61,016 bases of DNA from Paenibacillus dendritiformis (GCF_015845845.1 NZ_LDIG01000146.1:1-61016); one strand, 5' to 3'; counted from the first letter of the stretch, positions 16,975-26,891 are shown. The notes: a model not told the origin generated them from the sequence alone. Made by a program: numbers and translations.

Positions 16975-17883
16975 ATGGACCGTAATCTGATTGCATTGCT
17001 GCGCGTTCCCTACGGCAATGGAGGCGCGCGGCCGGGAGCGGATCAAGGACCGGATGCGCTGCTGGAGGCCGGGCTTGTCCGGCATTTGTCGCAGTTGGGC
17101 TTGCAGACGGCCGATGAGGGCGCCGTCCTGCCTCCCGCCGCGGCTGCCGGAAGCACGCAAGCGTCCGGTACGAAGCTGAAGCATCTGGAGGAAATCGCCG
17201 CTCTCAATAGCGAGCTGGCCGACCGCGTTGCCGATATCGCCTCCGGCGGCCGGTTTCCGCTCATACTCGGCGGCGATCACAGCATCGCCATCGGCACGAT
17301 CGCAGGACTAACGAGGCATTACCGCAATCTTGGCGTCCTCTGGTTCGACGCCCACGGCGATCTGAATACCGAGGACACGAGCCCGAGCGGCAATATTCAC
17401 GGCATGTCGCTGGCCGTCAATCTTGGACAGGGCCACCCGCTGCTGATGCAGATCAGGCGGCAGTCGTCCCGCATCGATCCGGCGAAGGTCGTCATTATCG
17501 GGGCGAGATCGCTGGATGAGGGCGAGCGGGCGTACATCCGCCAAGCCGGCATTACCTGCTTCACGATGCATGATATCGACCGCAAGGGCATGCCTTATGT
17601 GATGGAGCAGGCCTTGCGCATCCTCGGCGACGGAACCGACGGCGTCCATCTCAGCTTCGACATCGACAGCCTCGATCCCGCCGAGGCTCCGGGCACAGGG
17701 ACGCCGATTCCGGGCGGAGTCAGTTACCGCGAAGCGCATCTTGCGCTCGAAATGATGTATGAATCCGGCCTGATCACGTCCGCCGAATTCGTGGAGGTCA
17801 GCCCGCCGCTGGACAGCCAAAAGCGCACGGTCCGCTTGGCCATCGGCCTGATCGGCTCGCTGCTGGGCGAACGGATTTTGTAA
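16975..17883 (+). CDS. rocF: Arginase
   Basis: Arginase hydrolyses L-arginine to ornithine and urea using a dinuclear manganese centre. At 302 residues it has the family length. Ligand motifs are all present: LGGDHSIAIG, WFDAHGDLNT and LSFDIDSLDP. The start has AGAGGAG upstream. It forms an operon with the ornithine aminotransferase gene 32 nt downstream, so arginine goes to glutamate semialdehyde. Neither RocR nor a sigma-54 promoter is visible nearby; a cre site sits just upstream. Confidence 0.95.
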   Translation: MDRNLIALLRVPYGNGGARPGADQGPDALLEAGLVRHLSQLGLQTADEGAVLPPAAAAGSTQASGTKLKHLEEIAALNSELADRVADIASGGRFPLILGGDHSIAIGTIAGLTRHYRNLGVLWFDAHGDLNTEDTSPSGNIHGMSLAVNLGQGHPLLMQIRRQSSRIDPAKVVIIGARSLDEGERAYIRQAGITCFTMHDIDRKGMPYVMEQALRILGDGTDGVHLSFDIDSLDPAEAPGTGTPIPGGVSYREAHLALEMMYESGLITSAEFVEVSPPLDSQKRTVRLAIGLIGSLLGERIL

Positions 17884-17915
17884 TGACCGCACTTTGAAAA
17901 AAGGAGGAGACAAGA

Positions 17916-19109
17916 GTGAATCAATCGATGCGAATTATCGACCAGACGGAGCAATACGGGGCACGGAACTATCATCCGCTGCCGATCGTCATCTCGAAGG
18001 CCGAGGGCGTCTGGGTCGAGGATCCGGAGGGGCGCCGCTATATGGATATGCTGAGCGCCTACTCCGCCCTGAACCATGGCCACCGTCACCCGGCCATTAT
18101 CCAGGCGCTCAAGGACCAGGCCGAAAAAGTGACGCTCACCTCAAGAGCGTTCCATAACGATCAGCTCGGCCCCTTCTACGAGCGCCTCTCCAACCTGACG
18201 CGCAAGGCGATGATTTTGCCGATGAATACGGGAGCCGAGGCGGTGGAGACGGCCATCAAGGCGGTGCGCCGCTGGGGCTACGAGCGAAAGGGCATCCCGG
18301 ACAATCAGGCCGAGATCATCGTCTGCGACGGCAACTTCCACGGCCGGACGGTCACGATCACGTCCTTCTCGTCGGAAGAGGAATACAAGGCAGGCTTCGG
18401 CCCGTTCACGCCCGGGTTCAAGCTCATCCCGTACGGCGATATCGGCGCGCTCGAGCGGGCGATCACCCCGCATACGGCCGCCTTTCTGGTGGAGCCGATT
18501 CAGGGCGAAGCCGGCATCATCGTACCGGAGCCGGGCTTCCTGAAGGCGGCCCGCGCGTTGTGCAGCCGGCACAACGTCCTGTTCGTCGCCGACGAGATCC
18601 AGACCGGGCTCGGCCGCACCGGCAAAATGTTCGCCTGCGACTGGGAAGAGGTCGTGCCCGATATGTACATCCTCGGCAAGGCGCTGGGCGGCGGCGTCAT
18701 TCCGGTATCCGCCGTCGCGGCCGATGCCGAGGTACTCGGCACGTTCACGCCCGGGTCGCACGGCTCCACCTTCGGCGGCAACCCGCTCGGCTGCGCCGTC
18801 GCCAACGCCGCGCTGGAGACGCTCGTCCGCGAGCGGCTGGCCGACCGGGCGCGGGAGCTTGGCGAATACTTCATGGCCGGACTCGCCAAGCTCCAATCGC
18901 CGCGCATCAAGGAACTGCGCGGCCGCGGCCTGCTGATCGGGCTCGAGCTGACGGAGCCCGCCCGCCCTTACTGCGAGCAGCTCCAGAAGGTCGGCCTGCT
19001 TGCCAAGGAAACCCACGACCATACGATCCGCTTCGCCCCGCCGCTCGTCATAACGAAGGAAGAGCTGGACTGGGCGCTGGATCGGATTCGGGAAGTGCTG
19101 CCGGCGTAA
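17916..19109 (+). CDS. rocD: Ornithine aminotransferase
   Basis: This PLP-dependent class III aminotransferase converts ornithine plus 2-oxoglutarate to glutamate-5-semialdehyde and glutamate. The 397 residues match the family. The landmarks are [38 protein letters not shown] with the PLP-binding Asp, and [11 protein letters not shown] carrying the Schiff-base lysine. AAAGGAGGAG precedes the start. It is the second gene of the rocFD operon and ends before a bidirectional terminator. Confidence 0.95.
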   Translation: MNQSMRIIDQTEQYGARNYHPLPIVISKAEGVWVEDPEGRRYMDMLSAYSALNHGHRHPAIIQALKDQAEKVTLTSRAFHNDQLGPFYERLSNLTRKAMILPMNTGAEAVETAIKAVRRWGYERKGIPDNQAEIIVCDGNFHGRTVTITSFSSEEEYKAGFGPFTPGFKLIPYGDIGALERAITPHTAAFLVEPIQGEAGIIVPEPGFLKAARALCSRHNVLFVADEIQTGLGRTGKMFACDWEEVVPDMYILGKALGGGVIPVSAVAADAEVLGTFTPGSHGSTFGGNPLGCAVANAALETLVRERLADRARELGEYFMAGLAKLQSPRIKELRGRGLLIGLELTEPARPYCEQLQKVGLLAKETHDHTIRFAPPLVITKEELDWALDRIREVLPA

Positions 19110-19182
19110 ATCCGGTTCAAGCCAGGCAGCGGGCCGCTGGGCCGCTCGAACGATCATCGCCCGAGACCGGGCACAAAAGAAA

Positions 19183-19215
19183 AGGCACAGGATGCATGTT
19201 CTTGCACCTGTGCCT
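19183..19215. terminator. Bidirectional terminator between rocD and map
   Basis: The 9 bp stem AGGCACAGG/CCTGTGCCT is flanked by AAAAGAAA on one side and CTCTTTATT on the other. It lies between convergent genes. Confidence 0.8.
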
Positions 19216-19228
19216 CTTTATTAGCACT

Positions 19229-19978
19229 TTAGTCCTGCTTCGTTAAAATAAGCGGGCCGTCGGCCGTAATCGCGAGCGTATGCTCATACTGCGCGGACAA
19301 GCCGCCATCCTTCGTTCTTGCCGTCCAGCCGTCCGGATCGCGCTTGCTCTGCCAGACCCCGGTATTCAGCATCGGCTCGATCGTGATCACCATGCCTTCC
19401 TTCAGGCGCATGCCCTTGCCGGCAGGCCCGTAATGGAGCACCTGCGGCTCCTCGTGCATATCCTGCCCGATCCCGTGGCCGACGAATTCACGCACGACCG
19501 AGAAGCCTTCGGCCTCGGCCAGCGTCTGAATCGCATGCGCGATATCGCCGAGGCGGTTGCCGATGACCGCTTGCTCGATGCCCTTGTACAGCGACTCTTC
19601 CGTCGTCTTCAGCAGATGGGCGGCCTCGTCCGAGATATTGCCCACCGCGTAGGACCAGGCGGAATCGGCCAGCCAGCCGTTCAGATTCACGACCATATCA
19701 ATGGTGACGATATCCCCGTCCTTCAGCTCGGTCTCGCTCGGAAAGCCGTGGCAGATGACATCGTTGACGGAAGCGCATGTCGCGTAAGGATAGCCCATAT
19801 AGCCTTTTTGCTCCGGTGTCGCGTGATGCTCCTTCAAAAAGCGCTCGACAAAGCGATCGATCTCCATCGTCGTGATGCCCGGACGGATCATTTTCGCGAT
19901 CTCCTTGTGGCAGGCCGCCAATATTTTGCCCGCTTCGTGCATTTTGGCAATTTGTTCTTTCGTCTTGATAATAATCAT
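19229..19978 (-). CDS. map: Type I methionine aminopeptidase
   Basis: This enzyme removes the N-terminal methionine from nascent proteins, using two metal ions. At 248 residues it is a standard type I enzyme. Visible features are CHGFPSETELKDGDIVTID with the first Asp ligand, GWLADSAWSY, FVGHGIGQDMHEEP and ITIEPML. The start MIIIKTKEQIAKM is supported by AGAGGTG 6 nt upstream. It stands alone rather than in the ribosomal operon, so it may be a second Map paralogue as in many Bacillales. Confidence 0.93.
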   Translation of the reverse strand: MIIIKTKEQIAKMHEAGKILAACHKEIAKMIRPGITTMEIDRFVERFLKEHHATPEQKGYMGYPYATCASVNDVICHGFPSETELKDGDIVTIDMVVNLNGWLADSAWSYAVGNISDEAAHLLKTTEESLYKGIEQAVIGNRLGDIAHAIQTLAEAEGFSVVREFVGHGIGQDMHEEPQVLHYGPAGKGMRLKEGMVITIEPMLNTGVWQSKRDPDGWTARTKDGGLSAQYEHTLAITADGPLILTKQD

Positions 19979-20086
19979 AGTCCACACCTCTTGGTTAACC
20001 GCCGGGTCAGATTCGGAACGTTCCTTCGCTCCGTCCGGCGCTTGGAAATGGTTGCGAGGTTCAAGTTCAATGCGATATCCCGGTAA

Positions 20087-20116
20087 AAACAAAAAAAGCC
20101 TTGTATGCCAAGACTT
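20087..20116 (-). terminator. Terminator of the Glu-Lys-Leu tRNA cluster
   Basis: On the minus strand, AAGTCTT-7 nt-AAGGCTT is followed by TTTTTG. It is nearly the same as the hairpin after the other tRNA-Leu copy. Confidence 0.7.
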
Positions 20117-20138
20117 CGCTCATTCGTCATGAATATTA

Positions 20139-20224
20139 TGGTGCGGTAGAGAGGACTCGAACCTCCACGGGCGTACGCCCACTACCCCCTCAAGATAGCG
20201 TGTCTGCCATTCCACCACTACCGC
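20139..20224 (-). tRNA. tRNA-Leu (GAG), CCA encoded, second identical copy
   Basis: This is identical over its length to 1499-1584, including the encoded CCA. It is the last gene of a three-tRNA transcription unit (Glu, Lys, Leu). Confidence 0.95.
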
Positions 20225-20272
20225 ACGTATGTTGGGAACGATGCTTCCGCATTGCAACCGCAAAAAGAAAAC

Positions 20273-20348
20273 TGGTGAGCCATGAAGGACTCGAACCTTC
20301 GACACCCTGATTAAAAGTCAGGTGCTCTACCAACTGAGCTAATGGCTC
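20273..20348 (-). tRNA. tRNA-Lys (TTT), CCA encoded
   Basis: The minus strand gives GAGCCATTAGCTCAGTTGG with anticodon loop CTTTTAA (anticodon TTT), T arm GGTTCGAGTCC and an encoded CCA. Confidence 0.95.
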
Positions 20349-20394
20349 GTGCTGACTGAACATTGCTGTCCGCCATATCATCCATAAGAAAAGA

Positions 20395-20469
20395 TGGTGA
20401 CCCGTACGGGATTCGAACCCGTGTTACCGCCGTGAAAGGGCGGTGTCTTAACCGCTTGACCAACGGGCC
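20395..20469 (-). tRNA. tRNA-Glu (TTC), CCA encoded
   Basis: The minus strand gives GGCCCGTTGGTCAAGCGG with anticodon loop CTTTCAC (anticodon TTC), T arm GGTTCGAATCC and an encoded CCA. The spacer after it (20470-21002) contains no gene I can support. Confidence 0.95.
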
Positions 20470-21002
20470 ATGACTTCAAAAACTTCATCACCTCGCGGCG
20501 ACAATTAAGAGTATAACAAACGACATGGCCGTTGACAAGCTTTTTTTTCGGTATTTTTTCAATGTGCTTTTCAGGGCCCTTTTCCGGGCGGATTCATGCA
20601 GGACGGTCCATCCGCAGCGCCAGTCTCCATTAATCCGAAAAAATCCAAAAATTCGGAATTGCCCCGGACAAAGAGCAGACTCATCAGGCTGACGATAGTC
20701 GAAGTCGCAGGTGTGTCCTCATTTTGTGGAAAATATACAGAAATGTCTTTCAAATAGTGAACACTTTTCTGTGAAGGAGATAGGTTCTTTTTCGACATTC
20801 ACCCCGCTAGATATAGAACAAACAACCCAATGTACACCCTATATATAGATTTTCCTCCTTAAGCGAAGCATATCCCTTCTTGTCCGCCTTCGTATGGACA
20901 TTTTCGAAATTTGTCCGCCGAAAGAGTACAATCTTCGCGACAGTTCCCACCAACCGCATCATGAATCTCATCTCCTGCCCAGCTCCTCCGGCGCGGGATT
21001 CC

Positions 21003-21236
21003 GCAACGCAGTTTAACTCGACGCAGCTTAACACAACTCAACCTGACGCACCCAACTTAACACAACGCAACTCAATTTGCTGCAACTCACCTACCGCACT
21101 GAAAACTTAACCCAACTCAATTTAATGCAACTCAACCTAATGCACTGAAAACTTAACACAACTCAATTTGCTGCAACTCACCTAACGCACTGATAACTTA
21201 ACATCGCTCAACTTTAATGCAACGCAGCTTAAACAC
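21003..21236. repeat. AT-rich ~45 bp tandem repeat
   Basis: Four to five degenerate units built on CACTGAAAACTTAACACAAC followed by TCAATTTGCTGCAACTCACC lie between the tRNA cluster and mgtE. Smaller motifs (CTTAACACAACTCAA, ATGCAACTCAACCT) are shuffled within them. No frame through it looks coding. Confidence 0.75.
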
Positions 21237-21281
21237 AAGGTCACCTTTTGGAAACAAATACCGCAGTCAGCAGCACGATTC

Positions 21282-22673
21282 TCAGAGGATATAGGACAAG
21301 AATAGTGTCGCCGTTCCGAAATAAACCGTAAGCGAGAAGATATCGTTCAGCGTCGTAATGAGCGGGCCGGACGCCACCGCCGGGTCGGCATTCAAGCGGT
21401 ACAGAATAAGCGGGATGACGGTCCCTGCCATCGTGCCGATAATGACGGTCAGGAACAGGGAGCTGCCGACGACCAGCCCGAGCGGAAGGCTGGACTGCCA
21501 GAAGCCCGCGACGAGGGCGACCGCGAGGCCGCAGACGGTGCCGATGATGAGCCCGACGACCAGTTCGCGTCCGAGCAGCCGGCTGACGGAGCCCTTGTCC
21601 AGCTTCTCCGACGCCAGGCCGCGGATGACGACCGCCAGCGATTGCGTGCCCGTGTTCCCCGTCATGCCGGCGATCATCGGCATGAAGAAGGTCAAGGCGA
21701 CGACCTGCTGCAGCGTCTCTTCGAAGCGGCTGATGATGCTGCCCGACACCAGGCCGAGGAACAGCAGCATAATCAGCCAGGGCAGACGCCGCCGCGCCGC
21801 CGTGAACGGATTCGTGCGGAAATCGATCGTCTTGTCCGTAGCCGAGTATTTATTGAAATCCTCATGCGCCTCTTCCCGCAGGACGTCGATGACGTCATCG
21901 ACCGTCACGATCCCGATCAGCCGGTTATTGTCGTCCACGACCGGCATCGAGAGGAAGTCATACTGCTCGAACAAACGGGCGACTTCTTCTTGATCCGTGT
22001 CGGCCGTAACCGAGATGACCTTCTCGTTCATCAAAGCTTGAATCGTCTCCGTCTCCTGGGCCAGGACCAACTCGCGGTACGAGAGCGTGCCAACCAGACG
22101 CTTTTCTTCATTTACGACATAAAAATAATGCACATGCTTCGTCAATTCGGCGAAAGCTTTCACCTTCTCGACGGCTTCACGCACCGTATAACGCTCATAG
22201 AACCAGACATAGCGGTTCGTCATCAGACCGCCGGCCGTCTCCGGCTCGTAGGTCAAGAGCTGACGTACCGTATCACTCTCTTCCCGCTTCATCAGGGATA
22301 GCAGGAATTCCTTCGCTTCCACGCTGACGGCCGCCATCGTGTCGGCCAAGTCGTCGTTATCCATGCGGTTCAATACTTCCGCAGCCCGCTCGCGCCCGAG
22401 CATCTGAAATGACTCCAGTTGCAGCGCCGGATCCAGCTCGCGCATGATGCCCGTAAGCTGATCGACGTCGAGCACCTCCAGCAAGCGGGTGCGGTGCGTC
22501 ATCTTCGCGTCCCGGTAGACGAGAGCGAGGTCATACGGATGCCAGTACCGGAAGGCATGCCGAATCGATTCGTTGTCTCCCTCCAGAATCTGAACCGCCT
22601 CCGCCACGATATCTTCCGGCTCTCTGCCTCCGCTGCCCGCATCGTTCGAGTCATTGGTTTGTTGTCTGCCCAC
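21282..22673 (-). CDS. mgtE: Magnesium transporter MgtE
   Basis: This is a Mg2+ channel/transporter of about 463 residues. An acidic N domain (about 20-130, superhelical repeats such as LESFQMLGRERAAEVLNRMD) is followed by two CBS domains (about 135-255, VDDNNRLIGIVTVDDVIDVL) and five membrane helices. The conserved MPMIAGMTGNTGTQSL segment lies in the membrane part. I choose the GTG at 22673, with AAGGAGGT 6 nt upstream. Upstream ATGs lack a site and would add a non-homologous tail. I looked for an M-box magnesium riboswitch in the leader and did not recognise one. Confidence 0.92.
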   Translation of the reverse strand: MGRQQTNDSNDAGSGGREPEDIVAEAVQILEGDNESIRHAFRYWHPYDLALVYRDAKMTHRTRLLEVLDVDQLTGIMRELDPALQLESFQMLGRERAAEVLNRMDNDDLADTMAAVSVEAKEFLLSLMKREESDTVRQLLTYEPETAGGLMTNRYVWFYERYTVREAVEKVKAFAELTKHVHYFYVVNEEKRLVGTLSYRELVLAQETETIQALMNEKVISVTADTDQEEVARLFEQYDFLSMPVVDDNNRLIGIVTVDDVIDVLREEAHEDFNKYSATDKTIDFRTNPFTAARRRLPWLIMLLFLGLVSGSIISRFEETLQQVVALTFFMPMIAGMTGNTGTQSLAVVIRGLASEKLDKGSVSRLLGRELVVGLIIGTVCGLAVALVAGFWQSSLPLGLVVGSSLFLTVIIGTMAGTVIPLILYRLNADPAVASGPLITTLNDIFSLTVYFGTATLFLSYIL

Positions 22674-22831
22674 TCCGCCACCTCCTTCATGATGTTCCGC
22701 AGGACTTCTCCCTATGCTGTCCATGCGCCGCGATAAGGCCAATCGCTTCATCATATGATTAACACATTCCATCGGTACCGACACTTCGTGCGGCTTGCGA
22801 ACTTTACCTATTAAATCTTTCATATTATATG

Positions 22832-22879
22832 AAAAAAAGCAAGGATTAACCGCATTCCATCGCTGCGGCCGATCCTTGC
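22832..22879 (-). terminator. Terminator after the fucosidase gene
   Basis: On the minus strand, GCAAGGAT ... ATCCTTGC with an inner CCGCAGCG/TGCGG pairing is followed by TTTTTTTC. The mgtE promoter must lie downstream of this, between 22674 and 22831. Confidence 0.85.
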
Positions 22880-22912
22880 CCTTCTTGCTTCCTATTCCAA
22901 CCCGCTTATGCC

Positions 22913-24148
22913 TTATTCCCCGGCCGCATAGGCGGCCAAGCTCCGAATATGCGGGACTGCCGCTTCCTCCGTCACGCGGATCCGGATGCGGGCCGTCCGC
23001 GTCGGCTCGATGCGGTCGATCTTTTTGTGGCCGATGGCGCTGCCCGCTGCGACCGGCTTCCACTCGCCGCCGACCTCTGCCTCGATCGTGTAGGCGCGCA
23101 CCCGTTCCCCGTAGGCGATATCCTCCATCGTCACGATATGATCGATGAGGGCTTCTCCATCCAGCGCCAGTTCAAGCCCGTACCCTGTGCCGGAAGGGGA
23201 GCCCAGCGGCTGTCCGAACCGGCGGCGGATCTCCGCTCCGAATTCGAGCACGCGCTTGGCGTCGGGTTCCGGCAGCAGGCCGCGGTTGTCCGGAGAGACA
23301 TTCAACAGCAGCGTCGTGCCATGTCCGACCGATCGGTAGTACAAGTCCATTAAATGATCGAGGGAGTGCAGGCTGTGCTCATCGTTCGGATGCCAGAACC
23401 AATGCCGCTTCCGGATCGGCACGTCGCATTCCGCGGGCACCCATCCCGGCGTCTCTTCCATCCATGTATTCATATCGCTCGTGAACATGCTGACCCGGGC
23501 GCTTTCGGCTGTATTCCAGCACGGATACGGGGCGACGCCGTCCTCATTCCCGACCCAGCGGATCGTCGGAGCGCCCATATTGAAGATCATCGCGTCCGGC
23601 TGATGCCGCTTCACGAGGCCGATAATGCGCTTCCAATCGTATTCGCGCCCTTCGGAGCCCGCCCCGTCGAACCAGACCTCGACGAGAGGCCCGTATCCGG
23701 TCAGCAGCTCGGTCAGCTGCCCCGCATAGAAATCGTCATAGGCCGCCGGATCGGCATAGCATGGCGCGTTCCGATCCCACGGCGACACGTATAGGCCGAA
23801 CTTCATCCCTTCCTCCCGGCAGGCGTCCGCGACCTCGCGCACGACATCGCCCTGCCCGTTCCTCCACGGGCTTGACCGGACCGAGTAATCCGTCGTCTTG
23901 GTCGGCCACAGACAGAATCCGTCATGATGCTTCGCCGTCAGAATGACATACTTGAAGCCGGCTTCCTTCGCGGTCCGGATCCACTGCCGCGCATCCAGCT
24001 CCGCCGGGTTGAACAATTCCGGGGAGTCCGTCCCGTCTCCCCATTCCTGATCGCAATACGTATTGATGCCGAAGTGAAAAAACATGCCCAGTTCCAAGTC
24101 CTGCCACGCCATTTGCTGCGGCGTGGGCACCGCCAGCCTTTGACTCAT
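22913..24148 (-). CDS. Alpha-L-fucosidase (GH29)
   Basis: This retaining glycoside hydrolase of family 29 has 411 residues and no signal peptide, so it acts on imported fucosylated sugars. Recognisable parts are GMFFHFGINTY, KYVILTAKHHDGFCLWPTK, GLYVSPWDR and VEVWFDGAGSEG, whose Asp is the expected nucleophile. A short beta-sandwich tail ends the protein. GAGAGGAG precedes the start by about 10 nt. It is the last gene of an operon with a binding lipoprotein and two permeases. Confidence 0.92.
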   Translation of the reverse strand: MSQRLAVPTPQQMAWQDLELGMFFHFGINTYCDQEWGDGTDSPELFNPAELDARQWIRTAKEAGFKYVILTAKHHDGFCLWPTKTTDYSVRSSPWRNGQGDVVREVADACREEGMKFGLYVSPWDRNAPCYADPAAYDDFYAGQLTELLTGYGPLVEVWFDGAGSEGREYDWKRIIGLVKRHQPDAMIFNMGAPTIRWVGNEDGVAPYPCWNTAESARVSMFTSDMNTWMEETPGWVPAECDVPIRKRHWFWHPNDEHSLHSLDHLMDLYYRSVGHGTTLLLNVSPDNRGLLPEPDAKRVLEFGAEIRRRFGQPLGSPSGTGYGLELALDGEALIDHIVTMEDIAYGERVRAYTIEAEVGGEWKPVAAGSAIGHKKIDRIEPTRTARIRIRVTEEAAVPHIRSLAAYAAGE

Positions 24149-24258
24149 CCGGCAGCCGCTCCTCTCTAACGTTAGATTGGTCGTTCGCCGCTCTCCAGGC
24201 GACGAGAAGGCTGCCGTCCGGAATCCGCTCCCTAGCGCTTCGGACGGCAGCCTGCCCC

Positions 24259-25938
24259 TTATTTTTTCAACGCCTTGCTATAAATTTCAAGATACTTCGA
24301 TAAATGCAGCCCGTCAAACCCTTTTACATAAGCGTCCCAATCCTTGTCTACATCTTTGCTGCCGGTAATGAATTGCGCCATGTTCGATTCGACGTAATCA
24401 TTGATCGACGTCTGGAGCTGCGCGGCCAGGGAAGCATCCTCCGCCGCAATGAAGATATCGGACGGGAAGGCGATCTCCGGCTTCGCGAACGGCTCGTATT
24501 TCTTGGATTCGGTGCGCAGCCGCAGCCCGTAGCCGTCTTCCGAATACATATCCTCCGGCACGGCGAAGGAATCCCGCAGCTCATTCGTCATTTTCATGAT
24601 GCCGAGCTCCTGCCATGTTCCGTTCTGCACCTGGGCCACGTTCGGCTTCGGCGTCTGCTTGAAGCGCGCCGGCGTTCCGTCCGCTGTCTTCTCGCCCTCC
24701 TTGGCCTTACGGTATCCATCTCCTTCTCTGCCCATGCTGCTGAACAGGGTCGCTTCCTCCGAGTAGAGATAGTCCGCGAACCGGATCGCCGCAATCTGCT
24801 GTTCGGCCGTCGCCTTGTTCGTAATCGCGAACTGGCCGTTGCCGGCGCCGACGAAATAGCCTGCAAGCCGCACGCCTTCCGGCCCCTTGAGCGGCGGAAC
24901 CGTGACATAATCCTTGTGGCGCGGGGTCAGCTCATTCGGCGAATACACATAGCTGATCAGCGCGATGGCGACCGCTCCCATCACATTGTCCGGCCGGTTC
25001 CCGACCTGCTTCACGGCGTCCGCGTTCTGGGTGAAGGACGATTTGTCGATCAGCCCTTCCGCATACAGCTTGTGGATATAGCGCAGCCCTTCCCGCCATG
25101 CCTCCTGATTCGGCGAGAACTTCAATTCCCCGTTGTCCAGATACATATAGGTCGTGGCATCATTATAGATGAACGCATTCATCAAAAACGCGTCCAGACC
25201 TCCGCCCCACATTTCCTTTTTCCCGGCGGTCGTGAGCGGAATCTCGTCCGGCTTGCCGTTGCCGTTCGGGTCTTTCTCCTTGAACGCCTTCAAGGTCTCA
25301 TAAAACTCATCCGTCGTCGCCGGCATCTTCAGGCCGAGCTTATCCAGCCACGTTTGGTTGATCCACATTTTCGAGGCGTAGGTGCAGTGGTAGCACTCGT
25401 TCACCTTCGGGATCGCGTAAATATTGCCGTCCGGCGTCGTCATCGCGTCCTTCAAGTACGGGATCTCCGCCATCGCCTGCTTTATGTTCGGCGCATACTT
25501 CTCAATCAGATCATTCAGCGGGATGAAAACGCCCTGTTGGCCGTACTTCATTTGATCCGCCTTGCTGAAGGAGCCTGCCAGAATCACTTCCGGGTAGTCG
25601 CCGCTGGCCATCATAAGCTGCTTCTTCTCCTCCAGCGCGCCTTCCGGCACGACATCCCATTTGATCTGGATATTGGTTTTCTCCTCCAGGAACTTCGTGA
25701 ACTCGTTCGTCTCCAGATTCTCGATCGCCGCAGATTGGGGAGCGAACATTTTCAGCGTCATCGGCTCCTTCGCGATCGGGAAGTCCCCAACCGGGTTGAA
25801 AAGCTCCTCCGCCTTGGCCTCATCGGCCGGATCGGTTGCTGCCGCTCCCTGCTTCGCGCTCCCTCCTCCGGAGCATGCCGCCAGCAGCAGCGAGATGCTC
25901 AACAGCATGGCGAGCAAGACAGATCCTTTTTGTCTCAT
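24259..25938 (-). CDS. Extracellular solute-binding lipoprotein (LplA-like) of the fucoside importer
   Basis: This substrate-binding lipoprotein of 559 residues has a signal peptide ending in the lipobox LLLAACSGGG. The mature part is the long LplA-type family 1 binding fold. AAGGAGGG lies 7 nt before the start. Its place between the permeases and a GH29 fucosidase suggests that it captures fucose-containing oligosaccharides; the ligand is not readable from sequence. Confidence 0.88.
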   Translation of the reverse strand: MRQKGSVLLAMLLSISLLLAACSGGGSAKQGAAATDPADEAKAEELFNPVGDFPIAKEPMTLKMFAPQSAAIENLETNEFTKFLEEKTNIQIKWDVVPEGALEEKKQLMMASGDYPEVILAGSFSKADQMKYGQQGVFIPLNDLIEKYAPNIKQAMAEIPYLKDAMTTPDGNIYAIPKVNECYHCTYASKMWINQTWLDKLGLKMPATTDEFYETLKAFKEKDPNGNGKPDEIPLTTAGKKEMWGGGLDAFLMNAFIYNDATTYMYLDNGELKFSPNQEAWREGLRYIHKLYAEGLIDKSSFTQNADAVKQVGNRPDNVMGAVAIALISYVYSPNELTPRHKDYVTVPPLKGPEGVRLAGYFVGAGNGQFAITNKATAEQQIAAIRFADYLYSEEATLFSSMGREGDGYRKAKEGEKTADGTPARFKQTPKPNVAQVQNGTWQELGIMKMTNELRDSFAVPEDMYSEDGYGLRLRTESKKYEPFAKPEIAFPSDIFIAAEDASLAAQLQTSINDYVESNMAQFITGSKDVDKDWDAYVKGFDGLHLSKYLEIYSKALKK

Positions 25939-25994
25939 GGTTAGACCCTCCTTGAAAATGTCATCTCATAGCGAAATGCATAAGGCATGCCGTG

Positions 25995-26891
25995 TCACCC
26001 TTTTAATGACCCGATCAAGACGCCCTTCACAAAATGCTTCTGGACGAACGGATAAATCATCAGCACGGGCGCGCTGGCCACCACGATGAGCGAATACTTC
26101 AGCAGCTCGGCGATGCCTTGAAGCTGCAGCATGTCATCCACATTGGCCATCATGGTCGGGTCCACGGAATTGAGAATCAAAATGTTGCGCAGCACGATTT
26201 GCAGCGGGAACATATCAGGCGATTTCAAATAAATGAGCGCCCCGAAATACGAATTCCAATGCCCGACCGCATACATCAGCGTCATGACGGCCAGAATCGG
26301 CTTGGACAGCGGCAGCACGACGCTCGTCATGAAGCGGACATCGCTGCAGCCGTCCATCTCCGCCGCCTCCGACAGTTCCTCCGGGATGGAAGATTGGAAG
26401 AAGGTGCGGGCGATAATGACCTGGAATACGGCCAAGGCGCCCGGAATAATCATCGCCCAGCGCGTATCAATCAGACCGAGCGACTTCACGACCATATAGT
26501 TCGGAATGAGGCCGCCGTCGAACAGCATCGTGAAGACGAGCAGCATCATGAGCAGATGCCGTCCGTAGAACGTCTTGCGCGACAGCGGGTAGGCGATAAG
26601 CACCGTCATGACGACATTGACCAACGTGCCGAAGACGGCGTAGAAGATTGAGTTCGCGTAGCCCGTCAATATATTGGAGTTGGCGAAGACGGCCTTGTAG
26701 CCGGCAAGCGTCAACTCGACGGGAAAGATCCAGACCCGCCCCGAATTGACCGCCTGCGGCGAGCTGAACGAAGCGCTCAAAACATGAAGCAGCGGAAATA
26801 AAATAATGACCAGAATCAACGTTAAAAACATGTACACGCCCGCGAGGAACAAACGGTCGGGCAGCGATTCCCGAATCGTCGTTGTGCGCAT
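25995..26891 (-). CDS. ABC importer permease (YtcP type) of the fucoside importer
   Basis: This is a CUT1-type permease of 298 residues with six membrane helices and the EAA loop SEAAEMDGCSDVRFMTSVV. The start has AAGGGGG about 9 nt upstream. It works with the LplB-type permease 16 nt upstream. Confidence 0.88.
   Translation of the reverse strand: MRTTTIRESLPDRLFLAGVYMFLTLILVIILFPLLHVLSASFSSPQAVNSGRVWIFPVELTLAGYKAVFANSNILTGYANSIFYAVFGTLVNVVMTVLIAYPLSRKTFYGRHLLMMLLVFTMLFDGGLIPNYMVVKSLGLIDTRWAMIIPGALAVFQVIIARTFFQSSIPEELSEAAEMDGCSDVRFMTSVVLPLSKPILAVMTLMYAVGHWNSYFGALIYLKSPDMFPLQIVLRNILILNSVDPTMMANVDDMLQLQGIAELLKYSLIVVASAPVLMIYPFVQKHFVKGVLIGSLKG

Noticed and set aside
20571-20798. A 75-residue minus-strand frame after the tRNA cluster (MSKKNLSPS...)
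   Set aside because: There is only a weak GGGGTGA before the ATG, no recognisable fold, and the sequence overlaps AT-rich spacer DNA. I could not support it as a gene.
20807-21034. A minus-strand frame with CVELNCVAESRAGGAG
   Set aside because: The frame is a translation of the tandem repeat edge, with no ribosome site and no conserved features.
22674-22831. M-box magnesium riboswitch before mgtE
   Set aside because: I did not find the conserved M-box core sequences in the leader, so I do not call one.
22674-23063. N-terminal extension of mgtE to an upstream ATG
   Set aside because: The extension runs through the fucosidase terminator and antisense of its gene. The GTG at 22673 has an excellent ribosome site and gives the family length.
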